Shown piece by piece: positions 10,854-22,343 of a stretch of DNA of 64,000 nt. Both the position numbers and the translations under genes were made by a program. Each line of letters opens with the position of its first letter. Within the stretch, counting starts at the first letter, position 1. This DNA comes from Hordeum vulgare subsp. vulgare (taxonomy: Eukaryota > Streptophyta > Magnoliopsida > Poales > Poaceae): NCBI RefSeq assembly GCF_904849725.1, contig NC_058521.1:434576676-434640675 (forward strand). Reading direction: 5' to 3'. The notes below the pieces were generated by a model. That model was given only the letters and a program-made list of their open reading frames with translations. It was not told where the DNA came from and searched no databases.

Positions 10854-11951
10854 ATGAACTCACAAAAAAATTTCAATGCGTCCATAGAGGAAAAACTACT
10901 CAAAATTGACGATTTGGCTAAGAGCGTTGATAGAATGTCTAGTGATGTTGATGCTTTAAAAGTTAGATGTGGTCTTCCCAAGATCAACATCAATGAAACT
11001 TTGAAAGCTATGCATGTTTCCATGATTGAAAGCCAAGAAAGAACCGCCCAAATTTGTGCTAGACACGAATGGCTTAAAAAGGCGTGTTCTCGTGATGAGA
11101 ATCACGAAGATCTTAAAGTGCTTGGTGTGACTCCCATTGAATCTTTGTTTTCTTGTGTCAAACCTAATGATTATGGGGCTGGATATGAATCCACTTTGGT
11201 TGAAAAGTGCCCCAAAGATTCGGAGTCCATCTATCTTGATGCTAAAAGCATTGAAAGTGGAGTAGAAGATGTTAAAACTTTGAGTAGTAATGAAATTACT
11301 ACCGTGGATTTCAAGGAATTCAATTATTATAGTTGCTCCTTGATTGAATGCATTTCTTTTATGCAATCCATGTTAAAGTCTCCACACGCTTATAGCCAAA
11401 ACAAGGCCTTTACCGATCATATCGTCGAAGCTATGATAAAATCTCTTGAAGAGAAACTTGAATTGGAAGTCTCTATCCCTAGAAAGCTTCATGATGAGTG
11501 GGAACCTACTATCAAAATCAAAATCAAAAACTATGAATGCAATGCTTTGTGTGATTTGGGTGCTAGTGTTTCCGCGATTCCAAAGTCTTTATGTGATGTT
11601 TTGGGTTTTAATGAGATTGAAGAGTGTTCTCTTAATTTGCATCTTGCTGATTCTACTGTCAAGAAACCCATGGGAAGGATCAATCATGTTATTATTATTG
11701 CAAATAGGAACTATGTACCCGTGGATTTCATTGTGCTTGACATTGATTGCAATCCTACATGCCCTATTTTTCTTGGTAGACCTTTCCTAAGGACTATCGG
11801 TGCTATCATTGATATGACGGAAGGGAATATTAGATTTCAATTTCCTTTAAGGAAGGGCATGGAACACTTTCCTAGAAAGAAAATAAGATTGCCTTATGAA
11901 TCCATGATGAGGGCCACTTATGGTTTGAGCACCAAAGATGACGATACGTGA
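10854..11951 (+). CDS. gag C-terminus and aspartic protease of element A
   Basis: A 365-codon open frame, the longest intact one in element A. The first half (SIEEKLLKIDDLAKSVDRM) is helical linker. CARHEWLKKACSRDE is followed by acidic segments. The second half is a retropepsin: NALCDLGASVSAIPKSL has the DLGAS form of the active site typical of Athila and Tat lineages, and VDFIVLDIDCN and CPIFLGRPFL match the flap and C-terminal parts. It ends in ATYGLSTKDDDT with TGA at about 11949. Reverse transcriptase does not follow. The matching copy in element C (49634-51016, minus) is longer at its start because it lacks the frame shift seen here. Confidence 0.85.
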   Translation: MNSQKNFNASIEEKLLKIDDLAKSVDRMSSDVDALKVRCGLPKININETLKAMHVSMIESQERTAQICARHEWLKKACSRDENHEDLKVLGVTPIESLFSCVKPNDYGAGYESTLVEKCPKDSESIYLDAKSIESGVEDVKTLSSNEITTVDFKEFNYYSCSLIECISFMQSMLKSPHAYSQNKAFTDHIVEAMIKSLEEKLELEVSIPRKLHDEWEPTIKIKIKNYECNALCDLGASVSAIPKSLCDVLGFNEIEECSLNLHLADSTVKKPMGRINHVIIIANRNYVPVDFIVLDIDCNPTCPIFLGRPFLRTIGAIIDMTEGNIRFQFPLRKGMEHFPRKKIRLPYESMMRATYGLSTKDDDT

Positions 11952-14691
11952 TTCTATCGATTTTATGCCTAGCTAGGGGCGTTAAACAATAGCACTTGTT
12001 GGGAGGCAACCCAATGAATTTATCTTTTTCTTTCTGTTTTGTTGCATCCACACCATCACAATTCTGTTGTGATTATGTTTTTTGTGTTTCTTTTTCTGAT
12101 TGAGCCAAGCAAAACCTTTATGACTAGTCTTGGTAATGGTTGTTTGATCCTGCTGGAAAAAGACAGAAACTTTTCGCTCACGAGATGATTTTTAATTTTT
12201 ATTCAGAAAGAGCTTTTGAGTTTATTCTTTTTTATGCTGGTTGATATGCCTTTTTACCAGACCGTCGTAATTTTTCAGATTTTTGAGCTACCAGAAGTAT
12301 ACGAAGTATACAGATTGCTACAGAGTGGTCTGTTTTTGACAGATTCTGTTTTTTGTTGAGTTGGTTGCTTGTTTTGATGAACTATGGTTAGTATCGGGGG
12401 TACTAGCCATGGAAAAGTGAGAATACAGTATCCCAACACCAATATAGATAGAATTCAAGTTTGCTACAGTACCAAAAGAAGTGGTAGTTTGTTTTCTTGT
12501 GCTAATGTTATCAAGAGTTTCTGTTTAAGTTTTGTGTTGTGAAGTTTTCAAGTTTTGGGTGATATTCTCATGGACAAAGATATCAGGAGTGGAAAGAGCT
12601 CAAGCTTGGGGATGCCCAAGGCATCCCAAGGCAAATTCAAGGACACCAAAAAGCCTAAGCTTGGGGATGCCCCGGGAAGGCATCCCCTCTTTCGTCTTCA
12701 ATCCATCGGTAACATTACTTGGAGCTATATTTTTATTCACCACATGATATGTGTTTTGCTTGGAGCGTCTTGTATCTTAGGAGATTTTTCTTTTTGTTGT
12801 GTCACAATCATCCTTGCTGCACAGCTTTTTGAGAGAGAGATACATGCACTCATCGTGATTTTTGCTAGAATGCTCATAGTGCTTCACTTATATCTTTTGA
12901 GCTAGATACTTTTGCTCTATGTGGTTCACTTATATCTTTTAGAGCACGGCGGTGCATGACTTGGTAGTTGGCTTATGCTATGAAAGTAGTCCCAAATGTG
13001 ATAGGTACCCAAAGAGGATGCAAAAACCTCCATCTTCATGTGCATTGAGTAGAAAGAGAAGTCTTCATTCCTCTCAGTTAGTTTTGAGACGTGGATTTGG
13101 TAATATTAAGAGCTATGTTAGTAGGGTGTTGTGAATCTAGAAATACTTGTGTTGAAGTTAGTGATTCCTGTAGCATGCAAGTATGGTGAACCACTATGTT
13201 AGGAAGTCGGAGCATAATTGATCTATTGATTGTCATTCTTTGTGTCGAGGTCGGGATTGCGCGATGGTTAACACCTACCAACCCTTCCCCTAGGAGTATG
13301 CGTTTAGCACTTTGTTTCGATTACTAATAAAAACATTCGCAACGAGTATGTGAGTTCTTCATGAGTAATGTGAGTCCATGGTATAGATGCACTTTCACCT
13401 TCCACCATTGCTAGCCTCTCTAGTGCCGCGCAATTCTCGCTGGTGCACAAACCCACCATATGTCTTCCTCAAAACAGCCACCATACCTACCTATTATGGC
13501 ATTTTCATAGCCATTCCAAGATATACTACCATGCAACTCCCACTGTTCAGTCTCATGACTTGTGCCGTCATTCTCAAATTGCCATTGCATGATCGTAAGA
13601 TAGCTAGCGAGATGTTTCAACGTCATACGCCATGCTAGATCGTTGCACATCCCGGTACACTGCCGGAGGCATTTCCTATAAGAGTCATCATCATTTTGAG
13701 CTTTGAGCTATGAGTAAATAAAAGTGTGATGATCATCATTATTGGAGCATTGTCCCATGTGAGGAAATAAAAAATAAATAAAAAAGAGGCCAAAGAGCCC
13801 AAAAATAATAAAAAAAAGATAAAAGAGAAAAGAAAAAATGAGGCCTAAGAGCGCAAATAAAAAAAAGAGAAAAGAGAAAAAAAAGAGGCCTACGAGCCCA
13901 AATAAAAAAAAGGAGAAGAGAGAAAAGAGAGAAGGGACAATGCTACTATCTTTTTCCACACTTGTGCTTCATAATAGCACCATGTCCTTCATGATTGAGA
14001 GCTTCTTGCTTTGTCACTACCATATGCTAGTGGGAATTTTCATTATATAACTTGGCTTGTATATTCCAATGACGGGCTTCCTCAAAATTGCCCTAGGTCT
14101 TCGTGAGCAAGCAAGTTGGATTCACACCCACTAGTTATCCTTTTGAGCTTTCACATACTTATAGCTCTAGTGCATCTCTTGTATGGCAATCCCTACTCAT
14201 TCACATTGATATCTATTAATGCGCATCTCCATAGCCTTTTGATACGCCGAGTCAATGTGACCATCTCCTCCTTTTTGTCTCACAAACACTCTATTACACC
14301 TATAGTGCTATATCCATTGCTCGCGCTCATGTATTGCGTGATAGTTATAAAAAGTTTGAGAAAGTAAAAGTGCGAAAACAATTACTTGGCCAATACCGGG
14401 GTTGTGCATGATTTACATTAGTTGTGTGAGGATGATGGAGCATAGCCAGACTATATGATTTTGTAGTGATAACTTTCCTTGTCCTTGTTATTTTGAAAGT
14501 TCATGATTACTTTGCTAGTTTGCTTGAAGTATTATTGTTTTCATGTCAATAGCAAACTATTGTTTCGAATCTTACCGATCTGAACATTTATGTCACGTGA
14601 AAGAAGTTGCAAAGGACAACTATGCTAGGTAGCATTCCATATCAAAAATTCATTCTTTATCACTTCCCTACTCGAGGACGAGCAGGAGTTA
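11952..14691 (+). other. Non-coding internal region of element A
   Basis: About 2.7 kb between protease and polypurine tract, where pol would lie in an autonomous relative. No RT, RNase H or integrase signal appears in any frame. Element C has the collinear counterpart (46963-49633), so the lack of pol predates both insertions. It contains 'gcttggggatgccc' strings near 12600-12690 that echo the polypurine tract, and a purine-rich tandem region at 13760-13935. Short frames are shadows. Confidence 0.75.
13760..13935 (+). repeat. Purine-rich imperfect tandem repeat in element A
   Basis: Three imperfect units of about 50 bp, each with an A-rich run followed by 'gaggcc(a/t)a(a/c)gagc(c/g)c'. They give long stretches with almost no pyrimidines on the plus strand. 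The unit number differs in copy C, where telomere-like sequence occupies part of the region. Confidence 0.7.
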
Positions 14692-14705
14692 AGCTTGGGG
14701 AGGCT
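14692..14705 (+). other. Polypurine tract of element A
   Basis: 'aagcttggggaggct' directly precedes the 3' LTR start TGATATG at 14706. The same 'aagcttgggg' core precedes the 3' LTRs of B (26334-26348), G (42134-42147) and C (46949-46962, reversed). It primes plus-strand DNA synthesis in this family. Confidence 0.75.
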
Positions 14706-16262
14706 TGATATGTCTCCAACGTATCTATAATTTTTGATGGTTTCATGCTATTATCTTGTCAAACTTTGGATGTTTTGCATGCCTTTTATATATTTTTTGG
14801 GACTAACTTATTAACTCAGTGCCAAGTGCGAGTTCCTATTTTTTCCATGTTTTTGACCACTTTCAGAGGAGATTTTGAAACGGAGTCCAAACGGAATAAA
14901 ATACCCGAAAAGATTTTTTCCGTAACGGAAGAAGATCAGGAGACTTGAGAGCCAAGGAAGGGGGGCCCAAGGGACCCAGGTGCCCCACAAGCCCTCACCC
15001 CGCGGCCAGGGGGAGGCCACGGCCCACAGGCTTGTGGGCCCCCTGGACCTCCTTTTCCCTAGGGTTTGCGCCTATATATCCCCAAAAATGCCACAAAAAA
15101 TCAGGAGATCATCGAAAGTACTTTTCCGCTGCCGCAAGCTTCTGTCTCCGCAAGATCCCATGTGTGGCACATTCGGGTGCCCTGCCGGAGGGGGAATTCG
15201 GACACGGAGGGATTCTTCATCAAAACCATGACCTCTTCGATTTTGCGTGAGTAGTTCACTATAGACCTACAGGTCCATGGCTAGTAACTAGATGGCTTCT
15301 TCTATCTCTTGTACCTTCAATACAAAGTTCTCCATGATCTTCATGGAGATCTATCCGATGTAATCTTCTTTTGCGGTGTGTTTGTCAAGATCCGATGAAT
15401 TGTGGATTTATGATCAGATTATCTATGAATCTTATTTGAGTTTCTTCTGATCTCTCTTATGCATGATTTCATATCCTTGTAATTCTCTTCGAGTTGTGGG
15501 TTTTGTTTGGCCAACTAGATCTATGATTCTTGCAATGGGAGAAGTGCTTGGTTTTGGGTTCATACCGTGCGGTGACCTCACCCAGTGACAGAAGGGATAG
15601 CGAGGCACGTATCGTGTTTTTGCCATCAAGGGTAAAAAGATGGGGTTTCCATCATTGGTTTGAGATTATCCCTCTACATCATGTCATCCTGCTTATGGCG
15701 TTACTCTGTTCGTCATGAACTCAATACACTAGATGCATGCTGGATAGCGGTCGATGTGTGGAGTAATAGTAGTAGATGCAAAAAGTATCGGTCTAGTTGT
15801 CTGGGACGTGATGCCTATATGTATGATCGTTGCCTTAGATATCATCACGACTTTGCGCGGTTCTATCAATTGCTCGAGAGTAATTTGTTCACCCACCATA
15901 ATACTTGCTATTTTGAGAGAAGCCTCTAGTGAACATTATGGCCCCCAGGGTCTACTCCACACCATATTTTCAGCTTTACACTTTTTACTTCGTTGCACTT
16001 TCCGCCTTCAGATCTCACTTTGCAAACAATCTTGAAGGGATTGACAACCCCTTTACAGCGTTGGGTGCAAGCTCTTTTGTGTTTGTGCAGGTACTCTGGA
16101 CTTGACGAGATTCTCCTACTGGATTGATACCTTGGTTCTCAAACTGAGGGAAATACTTACTGCTCCTGTGCTACATCACCCTTTCCTCTTCAAGGGAAAA
16201 ACCAACGCAAGCAAGTCTCCGTCAACGTGTCAATTTCTGGCGTTGTTGTTTGAGAAGTAGGA
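14706..16262 (+). repeat. 3' LTR of element A
   Basis: Begins TGATATGTCTCC and ends TAGGA, where the 5' LTR has TAGCA. It is collinear with 8128-9673 apart from scattered substitutions and small indels. The flanking ATTCC (16263-16267) is the target duplication. Like the 5' copy it contains a TATA-like box (15073-15079) and the 'tttctggcg' echo near its end. Confidence 0.93.
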
Positions 16263-18390
16263 ATTCCAAACACCTTTCCGGAGTTCAGCGACCCGCTGGA
16301 GCATGACTGGATCAGGGCCCGGTACAAGTAGGACAAAGAGAGAAAGATCTTTTACACGGACCCGAACACGAGGGAGTTCATAAGACTTCTGGTAATTGTT
16401 ATATTACCACATTATCATATTAATTAGCTTCGAATCAATTTGAGTGCAAGTTTTGGCACATTAGTAAACCAACCACGTTCCTTTTGCAGATAGAGCAGCA
16501 CAAGAAGGCAGCCGAAAGCGACGAGTCGTCACAGTCGTCGGCGAGGCCCAAGTGGGACACCCCATTCAACCGGGCCCTGAACATACTGAAAAAGGTCCCG
16601 GTGGACAAGTCGCCGTCCTATGGACGTGTGCACGGTGTCGAATATGGGGCCTCGTGGAAGACGTGCTACCTCGAGGAGCCAGAGCAAAGAAGGAAGAGAC
16701 GGTTGGTCGTCACTCAGGAGAGCATCGACGAGAAGGTTGCGATTGCGGTCAATAAGACCAAAGCTGAGACCAAAGAAGAGTTGGTTGACGTAGTCAGTGG
16801 GTTGGTCACTGACGCGGTGGCCAGCTTGATTCCGGCAATTTTCAATTACACGAAGAACAATCCAAATGCACGACCGAAGGACTTTCCAATTCCCAGCTTT
16901 GTCGGGAGCAACTCGGCGAACACCACATCACCAGCACCTGCCCAAGCAACCGCAAAAGGTCCCGTTCCTGTTCATAAAAGCCCGACCTCAGTCTCTGGCA
17001 TGCTCGGCGGGCCTTCCTCGCTGGCTGAGCTCGACGCCCTCAAGGTAATTAAGCGTCATACCCTTCTCACCAGCATGTCTATAGTCTTCCGTTTCAGTTG
17101 CCTTTCAGATGTTTGATGTCGCAGACATGTCTCCTTCGTAGGCCGACGACACCCCGTGCACCCTACTCTACGACATCAAGGGCCAAGAGGTGTCTGTGGG
17201 AAAGGCAACCATCGTGAAGCCGAAGGACAGCATGTTCCACAACCGATAGATGCCCGATGGCGTCTTCAAGGTTATCGTGGCCAGTGTCTTAGCGGGCTAT
17301 GAGGATTTTCCTCCTCTAATACCAGTCGATGAGGACGAGACCCCTAAGACGATTGGTGCATGCAAGAACTGGTTCTTGACTTGGACTAAGTATCTTCTTC
17401 GTGCCGAGGAGCCCAATATCATCACTCCAACGCCAACTTCTCAAGAAGGTATGAACACCACCCCACCTACCACATTACCTGCACCTGTCATGGCGGATGA
17501 TGGTAGCGTACGATGCGAGGGAGAGCCTCCATTAGTGCCAGATCATGTCGCCCCCGTTGTCGAAGAAGCAAATGTTGATGATGACATGTTGGATGATGAT
17601 GATGACCCGAACCAGTATTTCAATACTGCCTATGATGGATTGATGGCTCAGGACACCGAAGACTCAGGCTATGACCATGCAGATGATGACTTGATGCTAC
17701 CTGATTTGCTGGAGCGGGAACATCCTACGGCAGAATGCAAAAAGTCACTCTTCAAGCCATCCTCGCAGGAGACGCCTCCAGATGCCGCCTCTACCGAGCA
17801 ACCCCCCGAGGCCCGTCTACTGTTTAGCCCGAGGACACTTGGGGTGGTGGTTAGGGAAGGTATTGCGGGCTCACTACCACCACCCCCCAAGAAGCAAAGG
17901 AAGAGACCGACCAAGAGACCTAAAGGCGCCATAGGTGCTTCAAGCAGCTAGCCGCCTCTGAAACCCCTGGTGGTAGATAGAATACCTGTCGAAGGTAAGC
18001 CGCGTGTCCACAACGCCGGCAATCCGATCCTACCTTCCAAAGCGCGAGATCACATACTAAACAATGATCTAAAGAGACTCCATGAAGATGTGTTAGCCAG
18101 AGAGAAAAACCTTCTCGCCTTGAAACATCCAGGATACCCACTTTACGCAGCTCATGTGCCGGGTGGGAAGATGTACGTCGATACCTGGCCCGCGAATACG
18201 TTCATCCTGTGATTTGACTACATCTACAACATGTTCCACATGACCAAGCTGGATTTCCAGTTCATCCGCATGTATTGCATGTATCTCGACTACATCATCA
18301 GGAGGGAGAGCATCAACTATATCTGCGTCGCGGACCCATTCTATATGCACGAGGACTTCTTGGGAGTTTGCACAGAGCACCGTGAGTATG
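16263..18390 (+). pseudogene. T1 ORF2, middle exons (between elements A and B)
   Basis: Resumes the ORF2 frame as IPNTFPEFSDPLEHDW after element A. A TAG at about 16328 interrupts RARYK and DKERKIFYTDPNTREF. Exon 1 ends at 16391. A GT-AG intron (16392-16489, gtaatt...tttgcag) follows, then exon 2 (16490-17044: WDTPFNRALNILKKVP, YGRVHGVEYGASWKTC), a second intron (17045-17141, ending cgtag), and exon 3 from 17142 (PCTLLYDIKGQEVSVG). A stop at 17247 and others near 17949 and 18209 break exon 3. It includes a long acidic/proline linker (DDDMLDDDDDPNQYF), a basic PPPKKQRKRPTKRPKG patch, and the first part of the Ulp1-like fold (FHMTKLDFQFIRMYC). The frame is cut at 18390 by element B within HREYV. 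Confidence 0.8.
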
Positions 18391-18927
18391 TGATACGTCC
18401 ATTTTGCATCATGCTTTTATGTTGATATTTATCGTTTTATGGGCTGTTATTACACTTCACGGTACAATACTTATGCCTTTTCTCTCTTATTTTGCAAGGT
18501 TTACATGAAGAGGGAGAATGTCGGCAGCTAGAATTCTGGCCTGAAAAGGAGCAAGTTTGAGATACTTATTCTGCGCAACTCCAAAAGCCGTGAAAATCAA
18601 CGAGGAGTTATTTTGGAATTTATAAAAAATACTGGGCAAAGAAGTACCAGAGGGGAGCAACCAGGAGGCCACGAGCCTGCTAGGCGCGGCCTACCCCCTG
18701 GTCGCGCCTAGGGGGCTTGTAGGCTCCCTGTTGGCCCTCTGGCTCCCCTCTTTTGCTATAAGGAGGGCTTCGTTCCAGAAAAAATCAAGAGGAGGCTTTT
18801 GGGAAGAATCGCCGCCGCCACGAGGCGGAACTTGAGCAGAACCAATCTAGAGCTCCGCCAGGGTCATCCTGCTGGGGAAACTTCCCCCGTGGAGGGGGAA
18901 ATCTTCGCCATCGTCATCACCAACACT
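18391..18927 (+). repeat. Truncated 5' LTR of element B
   Basis: Matches 26349-26886 of the 3' LTR from TGATACGTCC to 'catcaccaacact', then stops abruptly at about 18927, where block L starts. It contains the 'gctataaggaggg' TATA-like box near 18756. GTATG target duplication precedes it. Confidence 0.9.
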
Positions 18928-20043
18928 TAAGAGTATCTCCTTTTCATCAAGATAGGCATACTTAAGAGTATCAGGCAACTGTTTAAGCTCGAACACAGGA
19001 TCACCCTTTCGTGGGGGTGGATCCCCAAGCAGTTCAACATGCAAGTTATTCTTAAGGATAGGATATTGTTCTAAGACAACTCTATCTATCTCATCCCTTT
19101 CATCCATATGCATATCATTTTCATGCTCAAGCAAGTATTACTCTAAGGGATCAGTAGGAGGCACGGCAATAGAGGCTAAGGCAATAGTTTCATCCCTACT
19201 AGGCAACTCCTTTTCATGAGGTTGTCTACCAAACTTACAGAAATTGAACTCATGTGACACACCTTCAAAGCCAACAGTGACAGTTTGCTTCTCACAATCA
19301 ATATGAGCAAATATGATGGGACAAAAGCTATCTTGTGTGGTAGCAAGAACGAGGAAATCAGCAGGATACTTCGTTTTACCACACAAGACTTCAACATCCC
19401 TAACAATTCCCACAGGGCAGATAGTATCTCTATTGGCAATCTGAATAGTGACATCAATAGGCTCTATCTCAACAGGGGCAATCTCATCTTTGATTTCATC
19501 ATATAAGGATTGAGGTATTGCACTAACAGTAGCACCCACGTCACATAAGCCATGATAACAATGATCTCCTATCTTAACAGAAACCACAGGCATGCCAACA
19601 ACAGGCCTATGTTTGTCTCTAACGTGAGGTTTAGCAATTCTAGCAGCATCTTCACAGAAGTGAATATTATGTCCCTCAACATTGTCGGACAGCAGATCTT
19701 TGATAATAGCAATGCTAGGTTCAACTCTAATTTGCTCAGGGGGTGTAGGTGTTCTAATATAGCCTCTACGTATCACAGTTGAAGCTTTAGAATGATCCTT
19801 TATCCTAACAGGCAAAGGTGGTTTCTCAATGTAAGCACTGGGAACAACAGGATCATTATAGGCAATGACTTCTAAAGGAGGATGATATTTAAACCACTTC
19901 TCTTTGGGGAGATCAATATGAGCGGCAAATGATTCAGACAATGAAGCTACTATCTCAGAGTCAAGTCCATACTTAGCGCTAAAATCACTAAAGGTATTTG
20001 TCTCACCAAAGGATTTAACGCAATCAAACGTGAAATTCATACC
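18928..20043 (-). pseudogene. Protease and pre-RT linker of block L
   Basis: Minus-strand frame 20040-19138 (300 codons) is a gag C-terminus and retropepsin. GLCDVGATVSAIPQSLYDEI carries the active-site aspartate in the DVGAT form, followed by CPVGIVRDVEVLCGKTKYPADFLVL and CPIIFAH. After a stop near 19138 the frame 19134-18928 encodes the Athila linker (ILKNNLHVELLGDPPPRKGDPVFELKQLP) up to the break at 18928. Its sequence differs clearly from the DLGAS protease of A and C, so L belongs to a different Athila family. Confidence 0.82.
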
Positions 20044-20199
20044 TGACTCCTTACCTTCTTAAAGCTTCCAATCTTCAGAGTTGCGTTTAATTATCTCCAA
20101 TAAATTCCATTTGAAGTCAATATCCCTCTTCATAAAAGAACCGGTACAAGAAGTGTCAAGCATGGTGCGATCATCATGAGAAAGCCGAGCATAGAAGTT

Positions 20200-20592
20200 C
20201 TAAATGATAATTTCTCTCAAGAGTTCATGATTGGGGCATGAATATATCATTGATTTAAGCCTCCCCCAAGCTTGAGCGATGCTTTCTTTGTCACGAGGCC
20301 AAAAATTATAAATATAATTCCGATCACGCTGTACTAAATGCATAGGATAAAATTTTTGATGAAATTCCAATTTCAACCGATTGTAGTACCATGACCCAGT
20401 ATCATCACATAACCTATACCATGTCAATGCCTTATCCTTCAAAGATAAAGGAAAGACCTTCTTCTTGACCTCATCCTCGGGCACACTTGCAAGCTTAAAT
20501 AAACCACAAACTTCATCTACATAGATTAGATGCAAGTCTGGATGTGATGTTCCATCTCCTGTAAAAGGATTAGCCAGCAGTTTCTCAATCAT
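20200..20592 (-). pseudogene. gag core of block L
   Basis: A 130-codon minus-strand frame with the retrotransposon gag signature: FTGDGTSHPDLHLIYVDEV, FPLSLKDKALTWYRL, WYYNRLKLEFHQKFYP, and ESIAQAWGRLKSMIYSCPNH. The upstream part (20593-20780) continues toward the primer site with Pro/Arg-rich sequence and stops; the segment 20041-20199 toward the protease is also out of frame. It is Athila-like and would form the particle shell. It is non-functional as it stands. Confidence 0.82.
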
Positions 20593-20790
20593 ACCCGGAG
20601 GAAATTCAAAGAAAATATTTTTAGTAGGTGCAGAAGGTTGAGGAGCAACTCTTTGTGCTTCCGTTCGAGGTGAAGATACCCCGAACTAGCCCCTCAAAGG
20701 ATTAGTATCCATAGTGACAAGTGACAATAAATTTCAGCACACTATATGAATGTTTCCTTACCAAGTTCCACTTACCAAAGGCGCTTCACT

Positions 20791-20807
20791 CCCCGGCAAC
20801 GGCACCA
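20791..20807 (-). other. Primer-binding site of block L (tRNA-Asp type)
   Basis: The plus strand 'ccccggcaacggcacca' equals the 3' end of plant tRNA-Asp with one change. It lies 11 bases from the LTR end at 20819, in minus orientation. Confidence 0.85.
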
Positions 20808-20818
20808 GAAAAGAGTCT

Positions 20819-22343
20819 TGATGACCCACAAGTATAGGGGGTCAATCATAGTCCTTTCGATAAGTAAGAGTGTCGAACCCAACGAGGAGCAGAAGGATCT
20901 AACAAGTGGTTTTCAGCAAGGTAAAATCTGCAGGCATTGACATTGTCGGTAACAAGTGATTGTGTGGTGAGATGATTCGTAGCAAGCAACAAGTAACAAA
21001 AGTAGCAACGGTGCAGCAAAGTGGCCGAATCCCTTTTGTAGCAAGATACAAGCCTGGACAAAGTCTTATAGGAGGAAAAACGCTCCCGAGGACACACGGG
21101 AATTTTTGTCATGCTAGTTTCATCATGTTCATATGATTCACGTTCGTTACTTTGGTAGTTTGAGATGTGGGTGGACCGGCGCTTGGGTACTGCCCTTATT
21201 TGGACAAGAATCCCACTTATAATTAACCCCTCTCGCAAGCATCCACAACTACGAAAGAAGAATTAAGACAAAGTCTAAACATAGCATTAAACTAGTGGAT
21301 CCAAATCAGCCCCTTACGAACCAACACATAAACTAGGGTTTAAGCTTATGTCACTCTAGCAACCCATCATCTACTTACTACTTCCAAATGCCTTCCTCTA
21401 GGCCCAAATAATGGTGAAGTCTTATGTAGTCGACGTTCACATAACACCACTAGAGGAAAAACAAGATACAACATATCAAAATACCGAACGAATACCAAAT
21501 TCACATGATTAGTATTAGCATGACTTATCCCATGTCCTCAGGAACAAAAGTAACTAATCACAAAGCATAATCATATTCATGACTAGAGAGGTAATGAGTA
21601 GCATCAAGGATCTGAACATAAACTCTTCCACCAAGTAATCCAACTAGCATCAACTACAAAGAGTAATCAACACTACTAGCAACCTTACACGTACCAATCG
21701 GAGTTGCGAGACGGAGATTGGTTACAAGTGATGAACTAGGGTTTGGAGATGAGATGGTGCTGATGAAGATGTTGGTGGTGACGAGTCCCCTCCGATGAGA
21801 GGAGTGTTGATGATGACGATGGCGACGATTTCCCCCTCCGGGAGGGAAGTTTCCCCGGCAGGATCGTCCTGCCGGAGCTCTAGATTGGTTCTGCTCAAGT
21901 TCCGCCTCGTGGCCGCGGCGAAACCACGAAAAAGCTCCTCCTTGATTTTTTTTCCTGGACGAAACCCTCCATGTAGCAAAAGAGGGGATAAAGTGGGCCA
22001 GTGGGCTGCCCACTAGCCCCCATGGCGCGGCCTGGGGGGTGGTCGCGCCGTGCAGGCTTGTGGGCACCCCATGGTGCCCCTCTGGCACTTCTTTGGCATA
22101 GTATTTTTGATAAATCGGGAAAAAATTCCTCGTTGATTTTTACGACATTTGGAGTTGCGCAGAATAGGTATCTCAACTTTGCTCCACTTTCAGGCCAGAA
22201 TTCCAGTTGCCGGTATTCTCCCTCTTCATGTAAACCTTGCAAAATAAGAGAGAAAAGGCATAAGAATTGTACCTTGAAGTGAAATAACAGCCAAAGAAGC
22301 GGTAAATATCAACATGAAAACATGATGCAAAATGGAGGTATCA
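20819..22343 (-). repeat. Complete LTR of block L
   Basis: On the minus strand it starts TGATACCTCCATTTTGCATC at 22343 and ends GTGGGTCATCA at 20819, 1525 bp. It is the same family as the LTRs of B and D but visibly diverged from the outer LTRs of B ('ttatttcacttcaagg' versus 'ttattacacttcacgg'). It contains the 'ataacaccacta' motif and a GC-rich leader. Confidence 0.9.

Larger units (their letters stand above)
8128..16262 (+). mobile_element. Athila-lineage LTR retrotransposon A, full structure, gag-protease only
   Basis: Two direct LTRs (8128-9673 and 14706-16262), a tRNA-Asp-type primer site, gag, protease, a long non-coding stretch and a polypurine tract, all on the plus strand. The target duplication is ATCCC (8123-8127) versus ATTCC (16263-16267), with one difference. 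Excising the element joins the T1 ORF2 frame without a gap. No reverse transcriptase or integrase is present between protease and the 3' LTR, so the element depends on others for movement. The two LTRs differ at about a dozen of the first 220 aligned bases by eye, so the insertion is not recent. Confidence 0.95.
18928..22343 (-). mobile_element. Inverted block L inside element B (LTR-PBS-gag-protease)
   Basis: Read on the minus strand from 22343, the block has a complete LTR, a tRNA-Asp primer site, gag, protease and a linker reaching KYAYLDEKEI, which normally lies just before RT. It ends at 18928 against the truncated plus-strand LTR of B. At the other side its LTR start abuts, without spacer, plus-strand RNase H of B. 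No target duplication was found around it. It could be a separate truncated element or the missing 5' half of B turned around, with RT deleted. Confidence 0.8.

Noticed and set aside
12580..12690. Repeated 'gcttggggatgcc' strings as extra polypurine tracts or splice signals
   Set aside because: They resemble the polypurine core but are not followed by an LTR start; probably secondary copies within the non-coding region.
13708..13959. Minus-strand frame with a very hydrophobic Phe-rich translation, like a membrane protein
   Set aside because: It is the antisense of an A/G tandem repeat in element A; the hydrophobicity comes from TTT/CTC codons.
18391..22343. Block L as a simple inversion of the 5' part of B
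   Set aside because: A simple inversion would leave only about 980 bp of LTR in the inverted part; L has a complete 1525-bp LTR that is more diverged than the two outer LTRs are from each other.
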